From: Rhodobacterales bacterium HKCCE2091
GTDB taxonomy: Bacteria; Pseudomonadota; Alphaproteobacteria; Rhodobacterales; Rhodobacteraceae
Length of the DNA: 64,000 bases
Assembly (NCBI GenBank): GCA_015689685.1
Contig: WVSL01000013.1
Coordinates: 50,421 to 114,420 of the forward strand
Direction of reading: 5' to 3'
The notes under the pieces are model-generated. The model was not told the origin of the DNA, made no database searches, and worked only from the letters and a program-made list of their open reading frames with translations. Made by a program: the position numbers and the translations under genes. Shown in pieces: positions 45,818 through 55,047 of this stretch; position 1 is the stretch's first letter, and every line of letters starts with the position of its first letter.

Positions 45818-47098
45818 ATGGCGACTATGACGGATCCGCCAAGCGAGGGATTCCGGATCAGCCAGCTGATCTACGACACGCGCTACCGATCGATCACCAT
45901 CCAGGTCGTGGCCTTCATCCTGATCATGGCGGGGCTCGTCTGGCTGGTCGACAACACCATCCACAACCTCTCGGTGCTCGGTAAGGACTTCAACTTCGGC
46001 TTCCTCGGCCAGCGATCGGGCTACGACATCAACCAGCGGCTGGTGGAGTATTCCAACAACTCGACCCACGGCCGCGCCGCGCTGGTCGGCATCCTCAACA
46101 CGCTTCTCGTCGCCGTGCTCGGCTGCATCACCGCCACCGTCCTCGGGGTGATCGCCGGTGTCCTGCGGCTGTCGAACAACTGGGTCATCTCCAAGCTGAT
46201 GACCGTCTACGTCGAGGGCTTCCGCAACATCCCGCTCCTGCTCTGGATCATCGTGATCTTCGCGGTGATGACCGAGGGCACGCCGCAGCCGCGCGACTTC
46301 CGCGAGGGCGGCACGGCGTCGATGATCGCCTTCGAGTCCGTCGCGGTCTCGAACCGGGGCATCTACATTCCCAACATCGTCTTCACCCGCTCGCTCGGCG
46401 GCAACGAGACCGCCGAGGTCGACGGCGCCACGCAGGTCGTTCCCGCGGCCGCCCCGGTCGACTGGTTCCTGGTGCTCGCGCTGATCGTCGGCGGCGTGTT
46501 CGTCGCGCGGTTCATCGAGCGCAAGGCCACCGCCACCCAGGAGGCGACGGGGGTCAGGCCACCCGGCACGTTCTGGAAGAAGCTCGGCGTGATCGTCCTG
46601 CCGACGCTGATCCTGTTCGTGATCCTCGGCGCCACGCTCGACGTGCCGCGGATCGGCGGCTTCAACTTCACCGGCGGCATCCAGCTCCGCAACTCGCTGA
46701 TCGCGCTCTGGTTCGCCCTGTCGCTCTACACCGGCGCCTTCATCGCCGAGATCGTGCGCGGCGGCATCCTCGCGGTGTCGAAGGGCCAGACGGAGGCCGC
46801 CTTCGCGCTCGGCCTGCGCCCGTCCCGGACCATGAACCTGGTGATCCTGCCGCAGGCGATGCGGGTCATCATCCCGCCGCTGATCTCGCAGTACCTGAAC
46901 CTGACCAAGAACTCCTCGCTCGCCATCGCCGTGGGCTACATGGACGTGCGCTCGACCCTTGGCGGGATCACGATTAACCAGACCGGGCGGGAGCTCGAGG
47001 GCATGTTGCTGCTCGGGCTGTTCTACCTCGTGACGTCGCTGGTCATCTCCGGGGCGCTGAACCTCTACAACAACAGCGTCAAGCTGAAGGAGCGCTGA
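45818..47098 (+). CDS. aapQ: General L-amino-acid ABC transporter, permease
   Basis: The 426-residue inner-membrane permease has about eight hydrophobic segments and the large periplasmic insertion seen in AapQ. The EAA loop for contact with the ATPase is ALGLRPSRTMNLVILPQAMRVIIPP near residue 332. An in-frame GTG at 45809 lies within the CAGGGGGTG ribosome-binding site, so the ATG at 45818 was chosen. aapM follows 1 nt after the stop. Confidence 0.97.
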   Translation: MATMTDPPSEGFRISQLIYDTRYRSITIQVVAFILIMAGLVWLVDNTIHNLSVLGKDFNFGFLGQRSGYDINQRLVEYSNNSTHGRAALVGILNTLLVAVLGCITATVLGVIAGVLRLSNNWVISKLMTVYVEGFRNIPLLLWIIVIFAVMTEGTPQPRDFREGGTASMIAFESVAVSNRGIYIPNIVFTRSLGGNETAEVDGATQVVPAAAPVDWFLVLALIVGGVFVARFIERKATATQEATGVRPPGTFWKKLGVIVLPTLILFVILGATLDVPRIGGFNFTGGIQLRNSLIALWFALSLYTGAFIAEIVRGGILAVSKGQTEAAFALGLRPSRTMNLVILPQAMRVIIPPLISQYLNLTKNSSLAIAVGYMDVRSTLGGITINQTGRELEGMLLLGLFYLVTSLVISGALNLYNNSVKLKER

Positions 47099-47099
47099 G

Positions 47100-48416
47100 A
47101 TGTCCGAGACACACGCACACAGCGCCGCCTATGTCCGCCGCGAGATGCTGCCGCAGGAGGCGCCCCCGGCGCTGGAGACCGGCGCCGTCAAGTGGCTGCG
47201 CGAGAACCTGTTCTCGAGCTGGCTGAACGGCATCCTCACCGTGGTGTCGCTGGCCTTCATCTGGCTGGTTCTGTCCAGCATCCTGCCCTGGGTCGTCCAG
47301 GGCATCTGGAACGCCGAAAGCCTCAGCGAATGCCGGGAGATCCGCGACCAGCTCTACGGAGAGGGCCACGAGGTCGCCTGTTGGGCCGTTCTGGGCGACC
47401 GCTGGCGCCAGCTCCTGTTCGGGTTCTACCCGCCCGAGCATTACTGGCGCGTCGTGCTCGCGCTGGTGGTATTTCTCGCCGCCATCGCGCCGGTGCTTTT
47501 CGAAAGCCTGCCGCGCAAGATGCTGATCCTGACGCCGCTGGCGCCGTTCATCATCTTCTTCCTGCTCTGGGGCGGAACGATCTGGGGCCCGCTCGCGGTC
47601 CTGCTCGGCTTCGTCATCGGTTGGGCGATCTTCACCTACGGCTCGCCGGTGGTCGGCAACCTCGGGGGGACGGTTCTCGCGATCCTGGTGCCGATCCTCT
47701 ACTGGCTGTTCATCGCCGGGCCGATCGCCAGCGGGCTCGGCGCGATCCTCCCGATCGGGCTGGAATTCGTGGCCTCGGACGAGTTCGGCGGCTTCATGCT
47801 GTCCTTCGTCATCGGTATCGCGGGCATCGTCCTGTCCCTGCCGATCGGCATATTCCTCGCGCTCGGCCGGCAGTCGGACCTGTTCATCATCAACAAGTTC
47901 TCGGTGATCTTCATCGAGGTGATCCGCGGCGTGCCGCTGATCGTCTGGCTGTTCACCGCCTCGCTGCTGCTGAACTACTTCCTGCCGCCGGGCACGAACT
48001 TCGACCTGATGCTCCGGGTCATCATCATGGTGACGCTGTTCTCCTCGGCCTACATCGCCGAGGTGATCCGGGGCGGGCTCGCGGCGCTTCCGCGGGGCCA
48101 GTACGAGGGCGCCGACAGCCTCGGGCTCGACTACTGGCAATCCATGCGGCTGATCATTCTGCCGCAGGCGCTGAAGATCTCGATCCCCGGCATCGTCTCC
48201 ACCTTCATCGGCCTGTTCAAGGACACGACGCTGGTGGTGTTCATCGGCCTGCTGGACCCGATCGGCTTCTCGAACGCGATCCGGGCCTCGACCGAGTGGA
48301 ACGGCATCTACTGGGAGCTCTTCATCTTCATCGGGCTCTGCTTCTTCGTCTGCTGCTTCGGAATGAGCCGCTATTCGCAATACCTGGAGCGCAAGCTCCG
48401 GACTGACCATCGCTGA
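47100..48416 (+). CDS. aapM: General L-amino-acid ABC transporter, permease
   Basis: The 438-residue permease pairs with AapQ. It has an N-terminal cytosolic region, about eight to ten membrane segments and the EAA-type loop SLGLDYWQSMRLIILPQALKISIPG near residue 340. It is immediately downstream of aapQ, which indicates coupled translation. Confidence 0.97.
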   Translation: MSETHAHSAAYVRREMLPQEAPPALETGAVKWLRENLFSSWLNGILTVVSLAFIWLVLSSILPWVVQGIWNAESLSECREIRDQLYGEGHEVACWAVLGDRWRQLLFGFYPPEHYWRVVLALVVFLAAIAPVLFESLPRKMLILTPLAPFIIFFLLWGGTIWGPLAVLLGFVIGWAIFTYGSPVVGNLGGTVLAILVPILYWLFIAGPIASGLGAILPIGLEFVASDEFGGFMLSFVIGIAGIVLSLPIGIFLALGRQSDLFIINKFSVIFIEVIRGVPLIVWLFTASLLLNYFLPPGTNFDLMLRVIIMVTLFSSAYIAEVIRGGLAALPRGQYEGADSLGLDYWQSMRLIILPQALKISIPGIVSTFIGLFKDTTLVVFIGLLDPIGFSNAIRASTEWNGIYWELFIFIGLCFFVCCFGMSRYSQYLERKLRTDHR

Positions 48417-48431
48417 GAAGGGGACCGCCAG

Positions 48432-49232
48432 ATGAGCGACCTGCACACCGACACCGTCGACCGTGAAATCGACCGGTCCCAGATGAAGGTCTCCGACGAG
48501 ATCGCCATCGAGATCGTCGGAATGAACAAGTGGTACGGGACGTTCCACGTCCTGCGCGACATCAACCTGACCGTGAACCGGGGCGAGCGGATCGTCATCT
48601 GCGGGCCCTCGGGGTCGGGCAAGTCGACGCTGATCCGCTGCATCAACGCGCTGGAGGAGCACCAGAAGGGCTCCATCACCGTGGACGGCACGCTCCTGTC
48701 GAACGACCTGAAGAACATCGACAAGATCCGGTCCGAGGTCGGGATGTGCTTCCAGCACTTCAACCTGTTCCCGCACCTGACCATCCTCGAGAACTGCACC
48801 CTCGCGCCGATCTGGGTCCGCAAGACGCCCAAGCGCGAGGCCGAGGAAACCGCGATGTACTTCCTCGAGAAGGTGAAGATCCCCGACCAGGCCAACAAGT
48901 ATCCCGGCCAGCTTTCCGGCGGTCAGCAGCAGCGGGTCGCCATCGCGCGGTCGCTCTGCATGCGGCCGCGGATCATGCTGTTCGACGAACCGACCTCCGC
49001 GCTCGACCCCGAGATGATCAAGGAGGTGCTGGACACGATGATCCAGCTCGCCGAGGAGGGGATGACCATGCTCTGCGTGACCCACGAAATGGGCTTCGCG
49101 CGGCAGGTGGCGAACCGGGTGATCTTCATGGCCGACGGCCAGATCGTCGAGCAGAACGAGCCCGAGGAGTTCTTCACCAACCCGCAGAGCGACCGGACCA
49201 AGCAGTTCCTGAGCCAGATCCTCGGCCACTGA
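48432..49232 (+). CDS. aapP: General L-amino-acid ABC transporter, ATPase
   Basis: The 266-residue ABC ATPase has Walker [10 protein letters not shown] at residues 58-66, Q-loop in [14 protein letters not shown], signature LSGGQQQR, Walker [14 protein letters not shown] and switch His in CVTHEMGFA. It energises AapQM. AAGGGGACC precedes the ATG. A very strong hairpin follows 22 nt after the stop. Confidence 0.98.
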   Translation: MSDLHTDTVDREIDRSQMKVSDEIAIEIVGMNKWYGTFHVLRDINLTVNRGERIVICGPSGSGKSTLIRCINALEEHQKGSITVDGTLLSNDLKNIDKIRSEVGMCFQHFNLFPHLTILENCTLAPIWVRKTPKREAEETAMYFLEKVKIPDQANKYPGQLSGGQQQRVAIARSLCMRPRIMLFDEPTSALDPEMIKEVLDTMIQLAEEGMTMLCVTHEMGFARQVANRVIFMADGQIVEQNEPEEFFTNPQSDRTKQFLSQILGH

Positions 49233-49253
49233 ACACCCCGCATCGCCGGGTGG

Positions 49254-49288
49254 AGCGCCGGGCGGGGGATCGACCCCCGCCCGGCGCT
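49254..49288 (+). terminator. Hairpin terminator after the aap operon
   Basis: A 15-bp perfect stem, AGCGCCGGGCGGGGG with CCCCCGCCCGGCGCT (49254-49268 and 49274-49288), with an ATCGA loop. The downstream T-run is only two bases, so release may be imperfect. Confidence 0.75.
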
Positions 49289-49305
49289 TGCCGTCTGTGA
49301 CGGCT

Positions 49306-49340
49306 GCCTCCGGCGGGGAATATTTGGAGGATGAAGAAGG
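49306..49340. repeat. Intergenic motif of a family common in Rhodobacterales
   Basis: GCCTCCGGCGGGGAATATTT followed by GGAGGATGAAGAAGG directly abuts the stop codon of sixA. A related sequence occurs on the minus strand at about 51498-51530 (CCCCCGGAAGGTATTTCC then AAAGGCAAAGAG). From memory this 'CTCCGGCGGGGATATTT...GAAGAAG' pattern recurs near gene ends in this order; a genome search would be needed to confirm it. Confidence 0.5.
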
Positions 49341-49847
49341 TCAGCCGGTCAGGTCGCGCGGCACCGTGAAGGCGATCGTGCGGCCGTGGCCGGGGCCGAT
49401 CGCGGACCAGTCCTCCCCCGCGAACTCCAGCACGGTAGCGGCGCCGGTCGGGTAGCGGGCGAATTTCGGATGATCCGGCGGGGTCGCGGCGAGCGAGCGC
49501 GCGAGGCTGCCGATGCCGGGATTGTGCCCGATGACGAGAAGCGCGCGGCCCTCCGCCCCCCGGACCTGCGCCAGGATCTGCCCCGGCGACGCGAGGTAGA
49601 GCCCGCGGCTGAAGACCGGCTCCGGCGGGTCCGCGAAGGCGGCGGAGACCAGCGCCCAGGTTTCCACCGTGCGCCGGGCGGTCGAGACCATCGCCGCGTC
49701 CGGCTCGTGCCCGTCACGCGCGAGCCAGGCCCCGATCCGCGGCGCGGCGTCCCGGCCGCGCTCGTTCAGCGGCCGGTCGTGGTCGTCGAGCCCGGCGTCG
49801 TTCCAGTCGGATTTCGCGTGGCGGAGAAGGATCAGGCGCAGGGTCAC
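49341..49847 (-). CDS. sixA: Phosphohistidine phosphatase SixA-like
   Basis: The 168-residue histidine phosphatase has the RHG motif LLRHAKSDW with catalytic H10, an Arg pair in STARRTVET, and the second catalytic His in VIGHNPGIG. SixA dephosphorylates phosphohistidine on HPt domains or PTS proteins. The start is GTG, overlapping the stop of the upstream ferredoxin-like gene (GTGA), so the two are translationally coupled. Confidence 0.9.
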   Translation of the reverse strand: MTLRLILLRHAKSDWNDAGLDDHDRPLNERGRDAAPRIGAWLARDGHEPDAAMVSTARRTVETWALVSAAFADPPEPVFSRGLYLASPGQILAQVRGAEGRALLVIGHNPGIGSLARSLAATPPDHPKFARYPTGAATVLEFAGEDWSAIGPGHGRTIAFTVPRDLTG

Positions 49848-50494
49848 GTGTTAAAGCTCCGCATGTGGAAGGCCGACTGGTCCGGGCGGCGGCCGAAATC
49901 CGCGCCGGCGGGACAGGCGCGGCGCACCGCGCAGCCGTTGGTCATGCAGTCCTGCCCCGGTTCGGTGTCGAGCCAGGCGTGGCAGGCCGCGATGTCGTAG
50001 CCCGCCCCCGTCAGCGCCCCGGCGGGGCAGGCGGTGAGGCAGGGTTTCGCGCAGGGCGGGCAGGGCGCGGCGGGCGGCTCCGGCAGGTCCAGCACATCGG
50101 GCAGGGCGAGCGCCCCGCGCCAGGACACCCAGAGCCCGGCCTTGCCGTGGACTAGCAGCGTGACCGGGCTTCGCCACGCCGTCCCGGCGCGCACCGCCCA
50201 GGACAGGAACGGCTGCCACGGCGGACCGCCGAAGGGGAACAGGGGCGTCGCGTCGATCTCCTCCGCGAGCGCGGTGATCACGCGGAGGGACCAGCGGTCG
50301 AGCGGGTCGTCCGCCCCGTCCCGGTACTCCTCCGACGCGGTGAAAAGGGGCCAGAAATCGGGCTCGTCGGGGCCGAGCAGGACCAGCGTGCCGGTGCCGT
50401 CCGGGGCGTTGTCCGCGGGCGACGGATGGAACGCGCCGAGGACCGTCAGCCGGTCCCGACCCGCGCGATCCCCGATTTCGGCCAGCGTCATCAT
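49844..50494 (-). CDS. Ferredoxin-like protein with C-terminal 4Fe-4S motifs
   Basis: The 216-residue protein has no recognised catalytic domain in its first 130 residues. The C-terminal part holds eight cysteines in CPPCAKPCLTACPAG and ACHAWL...DCMTNGCAVRRACPAG, an arrangement for two Fe-S clusters similar to that of epoxyqueuosine-reductase-like and ferredoxin-domain proteins. A role in electron transfer is inferred. Two ATG codons lie in tandem at the start. It overlaps sixA by four bases. Confidence 0.8.
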   Translation of the reverse strand: MMTLAEIGDRAGRDRLTVLGAFHPSPADNAPDGTGTLVLLGPDEPDFWPLFTASEEYRDGADDPLDRWSLRVITALAEEIDATPLFPFGGPPWQPFLSWAVRAGTAWRSPVTLLVHGKAGLWVSWRGALALPDVLDLPEPPAAPCPPCAKPCLTACPAGALTGAGYDIAACHAWLDTEPGQDCMTNGCAVRRACPAGADFGRRPDQSAFHMRSFNT

Positions 50495-50550
50495 GGCCCC
50501 ACTGTGCCGAGGACGCGGCCCCGCGCAAGCCCGGGATGTCGCCGCCCGGG

Positions 50551-51414
50551 TCAGGCCCGGATGATCGAACCCGCGCCGTGGTCGGTGAACAGCTCCAGCA
50601 GGCAGGCGTTCGGCACCCGGCCGTCGAGGATGACGGCCGCCCGCACGCCGCCCCGCACCGCGGCGAGCGCGGTCTCGGTCTTGGGGATCATGCCGCCGGC
50701 GATCACGCCCTCCTCGGTCAGCCGGTCCACGTCGGCGGCGCGAAGCTCCGTCAGGACCGAGCCGCCCGCGTCCTTCACCCCCGCCACGTCGGTCAGGAGC
50801 AGGAGCCGGTCGGCCTTCAGGGCGGCGGCGATGGCGCCCGCGGCGGTGTCGCCGTTGACGTTGAAGGTCTCGCCGTCGCGGCCGGCGCCGATCGGGGCGA
50901 TGACCGGGATCATCTCGGCCTGGAACAGCTGTTGCAGGAGCGCGGGGTTCACCTCCACCGGCTCGCCGACGAAGCCGAGCTCGGGGTCAGACGGCTCGCA
51001 GATCATCAGGCTCGCGTCCTTGCCGGACAGCCCGACCGCCTTGCCGCCCTCGCGGTTGATCGCCTGCACGATGCGCTTGTTGACCTGGCCCGCCAGCACC
51101 ATCTCCACGACCTCCATCGTGGCCGCGTCGGTGACGCGCTTGCCCCGCGCGAATTGCGAGGTCACGCCGAGCCGGGCGAGCAGCTCGTTGATCATCGGGC
51201 CGCCGCCGTGGACGACCACCGGGTTCACGCCGACGGTGCGCATCAGCATGACATCACGGGCAAAACTCGCCATGCCCTCGTCCGAACCCATCGCGTGGCC
51301 GCCCAGTTTGATGACCACGATCGCGTCGTCGTAGCGGGTCAGGTAAGGCAGGGCCTCGTTCAGGGTGCGGGCTGTCTCGACGTAATCGCGGGTCATCTCG
51401 TCTCTGGTCTTCAT
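50551..51414 (-). CDS. argB: Acetylglutamate kinase
   Basis: The 287-residue kinase performs the second step of arginine synthesis. Amino-acid-kinase motifs are [12 protein letters not shown] (residues 33-44), [13 protein letters not shown] and the late [16 protein letters not shown] and [13 protein letters not shown]. The ATG at 51414 begins a typical N terminus; the longer upstream frame passes through intergenic repeats. It is the last gene after yidC-MOSC-engB but lies 289 nt behind engB. Confidence 0.97.
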   Translation of the reverse strand: MKTRDEMTRDYVETARTLNEALPYLTRYDDAIVVIKLGGHAMGSDEGMASFARDVMLMRTVGVNPVVVHGGGPMINELLARLGVTSQFARGKRVTDAATMEVVEMVLAGQVNKRIVQAINREGGKAVGLSGKDASLMICEPSDPELGFVGEPVEVNPALLQQLFQAEMIPVIAPIGAGRDGETFNVNGDTAAGAIAAALKADRLLLLTDVAGVKDAGGSVLTELRAADVDRLTEEGVIAGGMIPKTETALAAVRGGVRAAVILDGRVPNACLLELFTDHGAGSIIRA

Positions 51415-51531
51415 GGGGCGGCCCTCGGGCTTGTGTCCCGTAGTGTTAGTGCGTCGGACGTGGGGTGTGAAGCCGCGGCGCCCGCGACCGCCCCTATTCT
51501 CTTTGCCTTTGGAAATACCTTCCGGGGGTGT

Positions 51532-51556
51532 CCGAGGGGGTGGAAAACCCCCTCGG
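51532..51556. repeat. 10-bp hairpin in the engB-argB gap
   Basis: CCGAGGGGGT (51532-51541) pairs with ACCCCCTCGG (51547-51556) around GGAAA. On the minus strand it stands between engB and argB, next to the GGTATTTCC motif. Without a T-run, it is more likely a stabilising or attenuating stem than a full terminator. Confidence 0.6.
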
Positions 51557-51626
51557 GCCCGTCCGGCGAGGACCGCGCGCGGAGGGGGCTCGATGCCCCC
51601 GAGGCGCGCGCCGACCGGCGGGAAAC

Positions 51627-51692
51627 CCGACGCACCTGTCGGGAAATCCCGACGCACCTGTCGAGAATTTCCGGCGCACCCGTCGAAAACGC
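51627..51692. repeat. Three tandem 22-bp repeats downstream of engB
   Basis: The core CCGACGCACCTGTCG occurs at 51627 and 51649, and as CCGGCGCACCCGTCG at 51671, each followed by a 7-nt A/T-richer segment, giving a strict 22-bp period (two helical turns). Each core has self-complementary ends (CGAC/GTCG). The array ends 11 nt from the engB stop codon. Confidence 0.85.
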
Positions 51693-51703
51693 CGCGTGGC
51701 CGG

Positions 51704-52357
51704 TCAGGCGATCCCGGCGATGATGGCGCGGAGGGTCTCGATCCCGTCGCCCTTCTCGGAGGAGGTGAGAACGATCTCGGGGTAGGCGGCGGGGTGCGAT
51801 TGCAGCTTCGCACGGACCTGCGCCAGCACCTTGTCGCGGTCCGCCGCCTTCACCTTGTCGGACTTCGTGAGCACCGTCTGGAACGGCACCGCGGACTGGT
51901 CGAGCAGCTTCAGGATCTCCGCGTCGACCGGCTTGATGCCGTGGCGGGTGTCGATCAGCACGAAGGCGCGGCGGAGCGTAGGACGGCCCGACAGGTACGC
52001 CTTCAGGAGCCGCTGCCACGCCTCGACCACGTTTTTCGGCGCCTCGGCGAAGCCGTAGCCCGGCAGGTCGACGAGGTAGTGGCTGTCTGCGAGGGTGAAG
52101 AAGTTGATCTCCTGGGTGCGGCCCGGCGTGTTCGATGTCCGCGCCAGCGCACGGCGGCCGGTGAGCGCGTTGATGAGGCTCGACTTGCCGACGTTGGACC
52201 GCCCGGCGAAGCACACCTCGACCCGGTCGGCGGGCGGCAGGCCGTCCATCGCCACGACGCCCTTCAGGAACTCCCCGCCGGTGGCGAACAGCTTCCGCCC
52301 GGCTTCCCGCGCGTGGTCGTCCGGCGGTTCGGCCAGCGGGAAGGGCAGGGTGGTCAC
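51704..52357 (-). CDS. engB: Ribosome biogenesis GTP-binding protein EngB/YihA
   Basis: The 217-residue GTPase acts in 50S assembly. G1 is GRSNVGKSS at residues 52-60, G3 [11 protein letters not shown] and G4 TKSDK. The start is GTG, which overlaps the TGA of the MOSC gene (GTGA). Upstream in-frame residues belong to the MOSC coding region in another frame. Confidence 0.97.
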   Translation of the reverse strand: MTTLPFPLAEPPDDHAREAGRKLFATGGEFLKGVVAMDGLPPADRVEVCFAGRSNVGKSSLINALTGRRALARTSNTPGRTQEINFFTLADSHYLVDLPGYGFAEAPKNVVEAWQRLLKAYLSGRPTLRRAFVLIDTRHGIKPVDAEILKLLDQSAVPFQTVLTKSDKVKAADRDKVLAQVRAKLQSHPAAYPEIVLTSSEKGDGIETLRAIIAGIA

Positions 52358-53094
52358 GGACCGACCTCGACCTGTGCGCCGGGGGCGATCTCGCCGCCCG
52401 ACAACACCACGGCGTAGACGCCGAAATCCTGGTGGCCGAAGGAATGCAGCGCGTCGAGCGTCTCGGCGTCGCGTATGCCGGTCACGGGGTTCGCCATCGT
52501 GGCCTTGCACCGCGTGATCCGCTCGCGGACGTGCAGCACGGTATCCCCGATCCGGACCCGGCGGCCGACCCAGTCGAATTCCGCCCAGGGCTCCAGCCCC
52601 TCGATCCAGAGATTGCCGCGCCAGCGGTGGATCGACAGGTCCGGCAGCGCCAGCCGATCCGCGACCGCCGCGTGGGTCGCGAGCGAGTTGAGCGACACCC
52701 AGGGTTCCGGCACGTCGGTCATCGCGCGGCCGGCCGAGACGATCCCCGAGGGGCGCGGCAGATCGGCGGGCCAGAGCGGTTCGAGCCAGTCCGACAGCCG
52801 CGGCCAGTCGTCCCCGGCGTCGGGCCGGATGGCGAGGTCCGGCAGGTCCGGGTGATGCAGCGTCAGGGTCTCGCCGTCGGTTTCGGCCGTGACCGCCATC
52901 AGCGCGGGCGAGGTCACGCCGCGCAGGAAGTTGGCCTTCTGCGCCCAGTCGCCGGCGAAGCGGGATTTCCCGTGGGTCACCGCCCAGTGCCGGTCGAGCG
53001 GCAGGCAGGCGCCCGGGGTCAGCCGGACGCTGTCCAGCCGTTCCCGCGACAGCGCCTTGACCGGGTGGCGCCAGATCTCCGCCAGCGAGGCCAT
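52354..53094 (-). CDS. MOSC-domain protein
   Basis: The 246-residue protein has an N-terminal MOSC beta-barrel part (LAEIWRHPVKALSRERLDSVRLTPGACLPLDRHW) and a C-terminal MOSC domain with the conserved Cys in RERITRCKATMANP, near residue 198. MOSC domains bind molybdenum cofactor or move sulfur. It lies 10 nt after yidC and overlaps engB, an arrangement repeatedly found in Rhodobacterales, though its connection to membrane insertion is unknown. Confidence 0.92.
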   Translation of the reverse strand: MASLAEIWRHPVKALSRERLDSVRLTPGACLPLDRHWAVTHGKSRFAGDWAQKANFLRGVTSPALMAVTAETDGETLTLHHPDLPDLAIRPDAGDDWPRLSDWLEPLWPADLPRPSGIVSAGRAMTDVPEPWVSLNSLATHAAVADRLALPDLSIHRWRGNLWIEGLEPWAEFDWVGRRVRIGDTVLHVRERITRCKATMANPVTGIRDAETLDALHSFGHQDFGVYAVVLSGGEIAPGAQVEVGP

Positions 53095-53104
53095 CAGCCG
53101 GCCC

Positions 53105-54931
53105 TCACTTCTTCTCGGACGCCTTCTTGCGCCCGAAGCTCTTGCGGATGTTGCCGAACACGTCCGGCTTCGACCCGTGGCTGCGCATGATGAGGTACTG
53201 CTGGATGAAGGTCAGCGTATTGTTGGTGATCCAGTAGACCAGGAGCCCGCTGGCGAAGCCGCCGAGCATGAACATGAACACCCACGGCATGTAGGCGAAG
53301 ATCATCGCCTGGGTCGGGTCGGGCGGTGCCGGGTTCAGCTTCTGCTGGAGCCACATCGAGATGCCGAGCAGGATCGGCAGCGCCCCGATGAAGACCAGCG
53401 CGAGGATCGTGCCCGGTTCCGGCGCGCCCCAGGGCAGGAGCCCGAACAGGTTGTAGAGCGACGACGGGTCGGGCAGCGACAGGTCGCGAAGCCAGCCGAA
53501 GAACGGCGCCTGCCGCAGCTCCAGCGTCACGAAGATCACCTTGTAGAGCGAGAAGAAGATCGGGATCTGCAGAAGGATCGGCAAACAGCCCGAGGCGGGG
53601 TTCACCTTGTTCTTCTTGTACAGCTCCATCATGCCTTCCTGCATCTTCTGCCGGTCGTCGCCGGCACGCTCCTTCAGCTTCTCCATCTCGGGCTGAAGTT
53701 CGCGCATCCGCGCCATCGAGACGTAGGACCGGAAGGCGAGGGGGAAGAGAACGGCCTTGAGCAGGAGCGTCAGCGCGATGATCGCGAGGCCCATGTTGCC
53801 GATCAGCTGGTTGAGGTTGTGCAGGAGCCAGAACATCGGCTTGGTCAGGAAGTAGAACCAGCCCCAGTCGATGGCGTCGATGAAGCGGTCGATGCCGCCC
53901 TCGTTCTGGTAGGCGCGGATCGTCTCCCACTCCTTCGCGCCGGAGAAGAGCCGCGTCGTCGCCTCGGTCACCTGGCCCGGCTCCGCCGTGACCGTCGGCA
54001 TCCGCGCCTCGGTCTGGTAGATGTCGGTGCCGGCGTTGTAGAGCGCGACCGCGGTGAAGGGCTGGCCCTCGTTCGGGATGATCGAGGTCATCCAGTACTT
54101 GTCGGCGAAGCCGATCCAGCCTTCCTGTTCGACCGGGATCGTCTCCTGCACCGTGCCGGGCTGCTGGCCGGGGTCGAGATCGGGGATGTTGTTGTACTTG
54201 ATCTGCTCCAGCGTGCCGTCGGTGACGGCGGTCACGCCTTCGTGGCTGACGAAGAAGTTCTGGAAGTCCGCCGGGACGCCCTGCCGCGCGATGATGCCGT
54301 AGGGATAGAGCCGCACCGCCGCGTCGGTCTGGTTCTCGACCGACTGGGTGACGGTGAACATGTAGTCCTCGTCGATCGAGATGGTGCGGCGGAACACGAG
54401 GCCCGCGCCGTTGTCCCAGGCCAGCGTCACCGGGGTTTCCGGCGTCAGGCGCTCGCCGTCCTCCAGTTCCCACGGGGTGTTGGCGTCGGGCACCGCGTCG
54501 TCGGGCAGGTCGCCGGCAGGCGACCAGCCGAACAGCGCGTAGTAGGCCTGCGGCGCGCCCGCGGGCGACAGCAGCGTGACGTTCGGGCTGTCGTCGTCGA
54601 TCGAGACCCGGTAGCCGGTCAGCGACAGGTCGTCGATGCGGCCGCCGGTCAGCGAGATCGAGCCGCTGAGGCGCGGGGTCTCGATCGCGACCCGCTCGCT
54701 GCGGGCGATGGCGTCCTCGCGGGTGGCGGCCGGTTCCAGCGCCGCGCCGCCCTCTGCCGACGGGGGCGCGACGGCGAGATCGCCGCCGGTGGCCGCGTCC
54801 GGCGCCTGCGTCTGCGCCGCCGGGTCCTGCGGCGGCACCTGGTCCTCGGGCGGGAACAGGACGAACCAGACCAGGATCAGGAGGAAACTCAGCGCAGTGG
54901 CGAGGATCAGATTGCGGCTCTGGTCTTCCAT
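53105..54931 (-). CDS. yidC: Membrane protein insertase YidC
   Basis: The 608-residue insertase has an N-terminal TM helix (about 8-25), an acidic Ala/Pro-rich linker, the large periplasmic P1 domain (about 70-340) and a C-terminal 60-kDa inner-membrane-protein domain with five helices, including AIIALTLLLKAVLFPLAFRSYVSM and NPASGCLPILLQIPIFFSLYKV. It ends with a basic tail. The ATG at 54931 gives the usual MEDQSRNLIL start; an in-frame start at 54964 is less likely. It heads the minus-strand operon yidC-MOSC-engB-argB and is divergent from ttcA. Confidence 0.98.
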   Translation of the reverse strand: MEDQSRNLILATALSFLLILVWFVLFPPEDQVPPQDPAAQTQAPDAATGGDLAVAPPSAEGGAALEPAATREDAIARSERVAIETPRLSGSISLTGGRIDDLSLTGYRVSIDDDSPNVTLLSPAGAPQAYYALFGWSPAGDLPDDAVPDANTPWELEDGERLTPETPVTLAWDNGAGLVFRRTISIDEDYMFTVTQSVENQTDAAVRLYPYGIIARQGVPADFQNFFVSHEGVTAVTDGTLEQIKYNNIPDLDPGQQPGTVQETIPVEQEGWIGFADKYWMTSIIPNEGQPFTAVALYNAGTDIYQTEARMPTVTAEPGQVTEATTRLFSGAKEWETIRAYQNEGGIDRFIDAIDWGWFYFLTKPMFWLLHNLNQLIGNMGLAIIALTLLLKAVLFPLAFRSYVSMARMRELQPEMEKLKERAGDDRQKMQEGMMELYKKNKVNPASGCLPILLQIPIFFSLYKVIFVTLELRQAPFFGWLRDLSLPDPSSLYNLFGLLPWGAPEPGTILALVFIGALPILLGISMWLQQKLNPAPPDPTQAMIFAYMPWVFMFMLGGFASGLLVYWITNNTLTFIQQYLIMRSHGSKPDVFGNIRKSFGRKKASEKK

Positions 54932-55012
54932 GGACGGACTGCCCCCGGGGTCGGATATCACCACGGGGGTTCAACAGATCGGGGCGGGAAACGTCAAGGG
55001 CGAAAGGGGCCG

Positions 55013-55041
55013 TTGCGCCGCGCCGCCCCGCGGCGTAGACC
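55013..55041 (+). promoter_or_regulatory. Candidate leaderless promoter of ttcA
   Basis: TTGCGC (55013-55018), 17 nt, TAGACC (55036-55041), then 6 nt to the ATG at 55048. No ribosome-binding site precedes the ATG. Confidence 0.45.
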
Positions 55042-55047
55042 CGCGCC

